A DNA stretch of 64,000 bases from Phoenix dactylifera (lineage: Eukaryota > Streptophyta > Magnoliopsida > Arecales > Arecaceae): the NCBI RefSeq assembly GCF_009389715.1, contig NC_052395.1:744001-808000 (forward strand). Reading direction: 5' to 3'. A program made the translations under genes and the position numbers. Below, one piece after another: positions 56,944 to 64,000 of the stretch. The notes beneath the pieces were generated by a model. It searched no databases and was not told where the DNA came from. It worked only from the letters and a program-made list of their open reading frames with translations. Numbering within the stretch: the first letter of the stretch is position 1; the number at the start of each line of letters is the position of its first letter.

Positions 56944-57412
56944 CCTTTTTCTGCAGTAGCAGATGCTCATTAATGAAAGAAGGGGATGACGCATTTATGA
57001 TACCTCCATTCTTGGAGCAGAACTAAGGGCTGCCTAGGAGGGCATTGCCTATACAAGGCTCATCTTGAGAGTGGATTGTATTCATCTTGAAGGAGGTTCA
57101 GTTATGGTGATTGAGTCGATTTAGGGCCAGCACGGGGCTAGCGATGAACATCTGCTACTGCAAGACATCCGTAGGTTGACGATGGACTGCGGTGCTTTTC
57201 GGACCGCTCATATCTACCAGAAGATAAGCAGAACTGTTGACTGGGTCGTCTCTTTTGTTATCCAATACTTTGGTGGTGTCCTCTGGGAGAGCTGCGAGAT
57301 TATCCCACCCTTTCTAGGTCATCTTCTTATTTTCTACTTTATTGAATGTAGTCATACTAGAGCAGTATGACCTACCCATCCTATCAATAAAAAAGTATTT
57401 AACCCGATGACA
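56925..57412 (+). mobile_element. 5'-truncated LINE with 19-bp target duplication
   Basis: The body (56944-57393) encodes a degenerate RNase H-like domain end: HLLLQDIRRLTMDCGAFRTA and VDWVVSFVIQ. It ends 'ctatcaataaaaa'. Flanking AGTATTTAATCCGATGATA (56925-56943) and AGTATTTAACCCGATGACA (57394-57412) are a 19-bp target-site duplication differing at two positions. This proves insertion by target-primed reverse transcription of a strongly truncated copy. Confidence 0.88.
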
Positions 57413-57652
57413 TTAGTGTTGCAATGCAGGGGGAAATGGTTTTTGGAGGAAAGCTTGTGTGCTAATTTCCACTTTTATGTATGATGATTTTTTTACTTAA
57501 GTTGCAATTTGTTCTGCATAAGGCTAGCTAATATATCTAATTAGTTTCCTCTCTCCCCTCTCTCTCTCTCTCACACACACTCTCTCGCTCTCTAAAATCT
57601 TTTTTGTGCATGTATCTTCCAAGGCCTAAGTCAGCATTGCGACATCATATCT

Positions 57653-58101
57653 TTAGGAGTTTCTATTGTTCCATGCCTTATCTAGAAACGAGTTCATTAA
57701 CTCAAAGTATGCAGATGCGCTCCTTGAGGGTTCATTAGCACGTGGCGGACCGGAAGTTCCCAACGCCCATTCTTGAACATGACATCGATCTGGTCCATTT
57801 ATCTCTCGTAGCTTCTTGACAACACTATCAGCAACTTCAGCCACAAACAGATCTTAGCAACCCGATATCCAAATGTCCCTTGTTCCTGCTTGCTGAAGTC
57901 CAGGGCCAGAACTCTCAGCAGGTGGTGTTCTGGCATTAAATTCTGCTCTTTTTTTTCTTTTTTTTGACTGAAAGTATTAAATTCTGTTGTTGTCTGATCA
58001 AAAGTACTCAAGAAAAGAACCTGTAGAGGAGCCAATAACGATCTCAGAGGCTGCACTTCATGAACTATGAGATTATTGATCCGTTTCTTTCTTGAGGCCA
58101 C
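57653..58101 (-). other. Unassigned open frames
   Basis: Two overlapping minus-strand frames, 57844-57653 (63 codons; VKKLREINGPDRCHVQEWAL, SASAYFELMNSFLDKAW) and 58101-57799 (100 codons; HHLLRVLALDFSKQEQGTFG), read like fragments of a degraded protein gene. I do not recognise the family. They lie downstream of the GATA gene on the same strand. A pseudogene or chance frames are both possible. Confidence 0.3.
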
Positions 58102-58470
58102 TTACATGTTTGGCTTTTAATCATGTTTACGTTCGATCTATATCAATTATTCATAAATTGTAAGATACTCTATTAATTATATAATAATTACCATAATGTT
58201 TCCATTGGTTGGTGGCAAGCACAAGCTGGAGAAGCCTGCCTGCGTGTGAAACACTAATACTCTATTGAACAAACGACTACTGTAGCCGATGCTGAGTAAA
58301 AGAGTTTAGAGAAAAAAATCAATGAGACATATTAGCCGCATTCTTTTTTTGAAATAGGCATCAGCCATTTTCGAATCGCAAAATTATGAGAGCCAATAGT
58401 TTTAAAATAGGTGAGATAGATCAAAGGATAAAATTCAAAAGGGAAAAAGAAAAATATAGGAAAGCAATGC

Positions 58471-59528
58471 TCAACCATGAATGAGGCCACAAGATAGAGC
58501 CATCAACAAGATGGCTGCCTCCTTTTCATCCTGCGGGAAGACACGATGAAAAGCTGAATCATCGCTCAAACTCATCATAATATCATCAATCTGAAGTTTC
58601 TTCCGAGCAGTTCTAGTGGTGTTGATCTTGCACCGCTTCTTGTTAGAAATGGTGCTCTCTCTGTCTGTTCTCTTCTCCTTTTGCACCTTACTAGGCGTAT
58701 TCATTGCAACTAGCCCACTACCAGCTGCCGCCACCACCATGGCTGCTTGTCTTGCTTTCCTTTGCCTTATTCCACAGGCATTACAAAGGGACTGCCATGG
58801 GCACAATTGTTAAGAGGGAAAAAAGTGAGAGATAAAAACGTTTGAAGCTATATCCATAGAGATAGGGAGGTGGATATGTGGATGGATAGGGATTAATACC
58901 TTTGGACCCTGGGGGCCGCTCCTCCACAGAGGTGTCTTTGTTGTACTGCAATTGGAGCAGACTCTGATGGTACCACTAGGAAAATTTCTGATGCTGTCTC
59001 GGTTTTGCTGTATTTTTTCTTCAAGATTTTTCATGCTGCTTCTTGGTTTACTCGTGACAGTTTGCTCCCAAGCCAGCATCTTTCTCATCCACCGCATCTT
59101 TGAAGGCATCCACTTGACCGATCCATGCCCATCCTCATGATGATGATATCCATCACAAACGTATTGGTCCCTTCTATCATTCTTGTCATCGTTGTTGGTC
59201 GAAAACGATTGCAGGAAATCGCTTGATCCATCGATCAGCACGAACTCATTGGGCTAGAATAAGCAAAAGATATAAAGAGATCGATCGGCGAGTCGAATTG
59301 TAAGCGAACTGCAAACTAGATAATGCTGTCCCTTACCTTTTCTTGTTGTTGCTGTTGATGCCCGTGAGGCTCTCTACAATTCGCTCCCTGATCTTCTATA
59401 GAGGTTTCAAGGAAGACTGGACGTGGGTATGAAGTATTGGTTGTTGGAGTGGAGGTTGGCAGGTGACTTTGATCTTGGTTTCTCTTTTTAAGAGGGAGAG
59501 AGGATTGGTTGAGATTACTAGGAATCAT
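58471..59528 (-). CDS. Class-B GATA transcription factor with LLM motif (GNC/CGA1 type), three exons
   Basis: A nuclear zinc-finger DNA-binding protein of 288 residues. LLM-domain B-GATAs such as GNC and CGA1/GNL control chloroplast development, greening and hormone responses. Exons on the minus strand: 59528-59337, 59253-58900 and 58791-58471; both introns are GT-AG in phase 0. The zinc finger is C-X2-C-X18-C-X2-C (Cys163, 166, 185, 188) in CSNCSTTKTPLWRSGPQGPK and SLCNACGIRQRKARQA; an intron splits the finger, which is usual in this group. The N-terminus is short, polar and Gln-rich (QQQQQ near 59-62). Basic stretches NKKRCKIN and TARKKLQ may help nuclear entry. The C-terminal EAAILLMALSCGLIHG carries the LLM motif (277-279). 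I see no defect. Confidence 0.95.
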
Positions 59529-59628
59529 GGGGTGGAGAGAGCAGGTTTATGTGAGAGGAAGGGGAGAAGGGAATGGATTCCGTCTATCAAAGGAAGAGCC
59601 AATAGATAAGGAAGTATGGGGTGAGAGA

Positions 59629-59659
<31 letters not shown>

Positions 59660-59933
59660 GGGAAGGAGAGACCACATCAGTGCATATCACTAAATCCTTT
59701 TTAGACGGTAATGGAGTAATAGAGGAGTGCCGTTGGATGGCATTCACATGGCTTCTCTGCAGCAAGAAAGAGACGCCGCATAACACCAAATGGATGGTTA
59801 AAACAGGGACTGGTACAATACAACAGAAGGCGTGCCAAGTTGCCAAGAAACTCTTTTGTCTTCTAAAACCAAATCTAGGCAAGAAATTTAGAGGATTGTA
59901 GAGACGTGGGGACTGGAGAACTGCATGCAGGCA

Positions 59934-59971
<38 letters not shown>

Positions 59972-60115
59972 CACGCGCGTGTGTGCCGAAGGACAGCCAA
60001 CACTTTGCCTTTGAGCAGGCTAGCGGAAAGGAACTGGCCCCATGACTCGGCTTTGCTCGATCCATTACAGATTTCCCTTCCACAGTCCCAACAAAAATGA
60101 GTGGTCACCGGCCAG

Positions 60116-60166
<51 letters not shown>

Positions 60167-60310
60167 CCTCTCTCTCTCTCTCTCTGTGTGTGTATGTGTG
60201 CGCTATTGGGAAATTGAAGTTTTTGAAAAGGAACCATCATTTGAAGAGCCAAATGCCTGCACGCAGATAAGTCAAATGAAGGAGAGGAGTTCTCGTGAAC
60301 CCTGAAAAAA
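59529..60310. promoter_or_regulatory. GATA gene upstream region with (GA/CT)n and (GT)n tracts
   Basis: Upstream of the GATA start are a (GA)n tract at 59622-59658, (CT)n(GT)n at 59934-59970 and a long (CT)n with (GT)n at 60115-60195. On the gene's sense strand they are mixed CT, GA and CA repeats within 700 bp of the ATG. Frames predicted here are low complexity. GAGA-type tracts may be bound by BPC proteins; this is inferred. Confidence 0.55.
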
Positions 60311-61703
60311 AGCTAAATCGAGCCAATTACTATGATTTTACCAACGTTTGTTTCGTAAGAAGGCTTGTAAGGTGTTAAGCTTTTGAAGACAAGTTCTTGG
60401 TTAGAGAGAGAGATGAAGAGAGAATTTCTTCTTCTTCTTCTTGTCAAGCCACCCGAATTTCTTCAAGAAAGAAGAGGGTACAAGACGTAAAGAAGAGATG
60501 ACAAAGAACGCAGCCACCAAAATTCCTTGATGAGTTATAATATGAGTGATCTCACACAACCACATGCACATTTGTTGAACACAATGGCGAGCTATGGCTT
60601 TTATGACAAGGTCACTAGATGTTTACAGTATATGGCTTTTTATGTAAGACCTAACTCATGTTTGAAAATATTTCTAATGTGGCTGACTAGCTAATGAGCT
60701 ATAAGGTGGATGTGCATGGCCTTTTTTTTATTTTTTTGGAAGTTTCTGTCCTCAGCTAGCTCATCTTGTAATGGTATTATGAAAAATATCTTCATGGTTG
60801 CACAGATCAAATGTTCCTATATGGATCTAAAACCCCACTCCCTCTCTCACATCCAGGATTGGAGGAATCCGAGCAAAATTCAGGTGAGACAAGGTTCAAA
60901 ACCCAAGTCACTTGTAACATAAAATGCTTTCTTTTGATTAAATCTGATAAGGTTAACAGTTTGACAAACACTTATTAGGAGTTCTGGTAAAAAAAAAATC
61001 CGAAAGCAAATACTGAGGTGAAATTCTGACATTTATTCTGCTGCTGAGTGCTGATAGCAAAAAAATTTGACTGTCACGGCAAGCATGGAAGCTAATTAGC
61101 CGTTTAGTAAGGCCACCATTATCATTATTATTTGCCTTCCATTATAACAATTTTACTTAAATTTTAGTTAGAAGTTTCCTAATGCTTACTTCATCCAGGA
61201 AACAGTCTATAAACCTTTGGGGCTATAAGACTATAGCCTGTAGCAATTAAAACAATGGCATCCAGACGTCGAGTCACAAACCAGAGAAGAGTGTGCATAG
61301 AGATTGCAAAGGAATCAGTTAATGGACATGTCTTTGGCCTGGCCTTCCCCTGGCTTCTTACCTGTTGATGGTTACAGAATAATTTTCCTGGATCAAAAAA
61401 GAAACTACGTATGGTTTCTATGATTTGCGAGCGTAGATACGTACTAGGTGTGTGAATCACTCATGGGCATCTTGGATTAGAGAGAGAGAGAGAGAGAGAA
61501 GGATGGGGGTGTGCATGGGCCCCCATTACACAGGACAGTGTCATGTAGCTTTTGTCCTGGACCGTTTTGAAAGCTACACTTTGTTGGGGGCACTCTATTA
61601 TTGAATCCTGCACTTCAGCATCCCTCTCCCCCTTAACTATGCAACATCAGGTCAAAGTGACTGAAGTTTGACAGTTGGTGTCAAGATTGTTGTTTTTGTC
61701 CTT
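60311..61703. other. Intergenic stretch
   Basis: No supportable gene. A minus-strand frame at 61460-61191 (89 codons) has no recognisable domain. A (GA)n tract occurs at 61478-61499. Confidence 0.35.
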
Positions 61704-61738
61704 ATGGGATCTGGTGCGTTAGTGCTGGTATGATCGCA
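61704..61738 (-). repeat. 5S rRNA-like fragment (first ~35 nt)
   Basis: On the minus strand this reads TGCGATCATACCAGCACTAA followed by CGCACCAGATCCCAT. It matches nucleotides about 4-38 of plant 5S rRNA with two differences. The match stops abruptly; the internal promoter elements (A box, IE, C box) are not present, so it is not a 5S gene. It may be a remnant of a 5S-bearing retroelement such as a Cassandra TRIM or a 5S-derived SINE. Confidence 0.8.
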
Positions 61739-63708
61739 CATCAGATTTGGTTCCATCCGAGTCACAACCTGGTATATTAGAAGGATACCCGAAGAGCAAA
61801 TGCCGTCGTCACTGCCATCAATAATACGAATACTGAATTCACATCATCGATAAGGTGGTCCTAGGTTCTCTTGCTCTTGAGTGCATATATGTTTTGAAGG
61901 GGACCTCATACCAAAGGGTTGATCTGGCCTGTGGAAGTTTTACTGTTCAATACATGTAAAGTTTTGAAACTAGGAATTATCCATTGGTCGCACCCCTTAA
62001 TGTAGGATGCTGAGGTCCAGATTCAGGTGTCAAGGTGTTTTGGACCTAGCTAATTCTGATATGGATGGGTCACCCTTCCTTTCTCTCAAAAAACACATCC
62101 TCTCTAGATGTACAGCACCTAAATTTAGATTTGTGGCGCATCCTTTTCATTTATCATAGGTGTTTACAAAGTCACCAGTGATGAGCAACATGACAGTATC
62201 CGGCATGTTGCAACTCAAACATTTCCTTTCAGCGCATCCATCAAGGCAAATGTAAGTCGCTACATCAACTTGTATTTAATGTTATAAGCTCATTTTTTTT
62301 GCTAATAATAAGCTCATTTTTCAGTGAAGAAAAATTGGACTGTTTCTCAATTTTTACAAGCTTCCTTTGTAAAAATTGTAGCTCAATTTTTTCCCCTCTT
62401 TTCTGCAAAGCAGTTCATCATCACACTCTAACAAGCATTATTTGTGAACCATGGGGCCTCATCTCAAGGCTGCTGGATTGGCATTTTGAGGCATATTCCA
62501 GGTGAGGGTAACCAAGCAGCAGACATTAATTATGGCTGATCTTGCTTGTGATCTCCCCTCTCCTAGGGTTTCTGTGACTGATTTCATCTTCCCCCTTCTT
62601 TTTATTTAGGCTTCTACCATTGAAAAACAAAATCTCCATATCATTTGAGCAGGAAATGAATCGTTCGTGACAAATTTTGTATCATTCTTCTCATGTAGGA
62701 TGATCCTTTTGGAACCTAGTGAGGCACTGGTAGAATAGAAATCCCCCAGGAAGTAAATAATTGCTGTCCATCTTGCTCTAAAAACCCATTCTTGGATCTA
62801 GTGATCTGTTGAAACAGAGATGCCGGCAGTATCCACAAAGTGATGCTGCAAGTTGTACCCTAATTTTTATCCTTGACTCTATCTCTCCTGCTATTTTTTT
62901 ATGGACCACCACCATGAAGAATAATTCATGCAACTGTTCATCAATGGGACCATGCGTCTGCCAATTACCGAGTGCAGAGGGTCTGCTGAAACCATCAAAT
63001 TGGGAAAAAGGCTTGCCATGCAAACCGACCGACCAATTAGATCATGGTAGCAGGGGATAAACTGCAACACGAAAAGCACCAGATAACCCTACATTCAGAG
63101 CCAGTTGTTGACTCTATGTCAGAACAATGTACAGCGCATAGAGAATAAGGAGGATCCCCTTACAATTTTCATCACTTCAAATTAAAAGGAAAACAGATTT
63201 GCTAATACAGGTCTTCAAAGATCTCCAAAAGATAACCAGAGATAATGGTCGGATACCACTGAGTCGAACACAAGGAGACGAGCACCAGCAATCACCCCCA
63301 ACTGGTCACCTATTCCATGCTGCACAAATTCATCTCATTCCAGAAACCAATCATACTTTTGGATGCAAATGGCCTGAAAAGAGCTCTAACTTGAAGCCCC
63401 AAAAAAATAATCAATCGATAGGTCCATATTAAACAACTTTCCAAGAAGAAAACAATCTTGTACAAAGTACAGTTCAAAGCAAGGATGGTCAACCAGAACA
63501 TGACTTTCTTGTATGAAAAGCAAGGAGCCGGAGCCCTGCTGAATATATCATCTAACTAAACGATACATTTCTAATTTAACCCATTTAGATGTATGTAAAG
63601 ATATAGCTAAAATAACAGATAAGGACGACTGAACACTACAGAAACCACATTCACATCAAATCCAAGCACAGCAATCTCTAAATGTAGTCTAACTAACAGA
63701 TGAGATTC
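61739..63708. other. Intergenic stretch and 3' flank of the edge gene
   Basis: No supportable gene. The stretch from about 63100 to 63708 probably contains the 3' untranslated region of the minus-strand gene at the right edge. Confidence 0.4.
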
Positions 63709-64000
63709 TTATAAGCTTGGGATTGATTTTGATCGAATAAACTGTTTGAGAAGAGCTTTTTCCTCATCAATTTTCTTCTTCTCTGCTGGATCACTAGGCT
63801 TGACTTTCCTCTTCTCTTCCAGAATCCACTTGAAGAGCTCGTGTTGCTCATGTTCTGGAATGGGAGGGAGCATCTTTTTGGGCGTCAAAAGAGGTTCAGC
63901 GGACAATTTCTTCTCTGGAATTGGAGCGTCTGTGCTGACTAATTGAGAAGAAGGAACTTCCTCATCCTTATCAGCTGGCTGTTTCATTGAAGTCCTTGCA
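63709..64000 (-). CDS. C-terminal exon of an unrecognised small, charged protein (partial)
   Basis: The frame is open from the window edge to a stop at 63709-63711, at least 96 codons, so the gene's 5' part lies outside the window. The visible protein is Lys/Glu/Pro-rich: SSQLVSTDAPIPEKKLSAEP, KKMLPPIPEHEQHELFKWIL and EEKALLKQFIRSKSIPSL. The C-terminal 45 residues are predicted helical and highly charged, and read like a conserved domain (PPIPEHEQ..LFKWILEEKRK). Coding bias and even composition support a real gene. I cannot name the family; a small organelle-targeted protein is possible but unproven. Confidence 0.65.
   Translation of the reverse strand, partial: ARTSMKQPADKDEEVPSSQLVSTDAPIPEKKLSAEPLLTPKKMLPPIPEHEQHELFKWILEEKRKVKPSDPAEKKKIDEEKALLKQFIRSKSIPSL

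Noticed and set aside
61981-62060. Possible second part of a 5S rRNA sequence near the 5S fragment ('ggatgggtcaccc').
   Set aside because: Only a dozen bases match loosely and on the other strand relative to the fragment; not better than chance.
1-64000. CRISPR arrays, bacterial operons, phage or plasmid functions.
   Set aside because: All supported genes are intron-containing or typical plant genes; direct repeats are LTRs, minisatellites or microsatellites without regular spacers.

Overview
The window is plant nuclear DNA. It has few genes and many retrotransposons. The genes have short exons with GT-AG introns, and the surroundings are A+T-rich and full of LTR elements, LINE tails, CACTA and miniature elements. 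Protein flavour and repeat content fit a monocot, most likely a palm (Arecaceae). The species is an inference; no organellar or rDNA marker fixes it.

Five host loci can be supported. (1) A G-type lectin S-receptor-like kinase gene (minus, 9392-11824) is complete except for one in-frame TAG. (2) A four-exon CGLD27/Ycf36-family (DUF1230) chloroplast membrane protein gene (plus, 27539-37619) has an 8.7-kb second intron carrying a very young LTR retrotransposon. (3) An eight-exon CYP90D-type brassinosteroid cytochrome P450 (minus, 45266-48949) has one predicted GC-AG intron. (4) A three-exon class-B GATA factor with a C-terminal LLM motif (minus, 58471-59528) follows. (5) The last exon of an unrecognised small basic protein gene lies at the right edge (minus, 63709-64000).

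The rest is mostly mobile DNA. From 1 to 9 kb lie an Athila/Tat-type RT-RNase H fragment, a copia 3' end, a LINE tail and a foldback MITE. At 12.9-13.3 kb there is a complete TRIM element, and at 14.2-15.3 kb a CACTA end with G-rich minisatellite. From 16.55 to 26.96 kb a degenerate Ty3/gypsy element with a matching CTATG target duplication contains a mosaic: a Tat-type 3' end with a spliced antisense ORF, three copies of a ~280-bp solo LTR, and a duplicated integrase segment. From 29.5 to 35.6 kb a nearly identical-LTR Ty3 element sits antisense inside CGLD27 intron 2 and lacks most of RT, all RNase H and part of integrase. A second TRIM lies at 40.3 kb. A CACTA element (50.9-54.5 kb) is split by a 2.2-kb solo LTR, both with exact target duplications. 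Another LINE tail with a 19-bp duplication is at 56.9-57.4 kb, and a 35-nt 5S rRNA-like fragment at 61.7 kb.

The host genes do not form a pathway cluster: they cover pathogen/self perception, chloroplast biogenesis, hormone synthesis and greening-related transcription. The least ordinary structures are the spliced antisense ORF next to the Tat LTR, the young frame-preserving deletion derivative, and the LTR motif TTAGTCCCACATCGG shared by several unrelated-looking small elements. Exon borders and element ends were read by eye.
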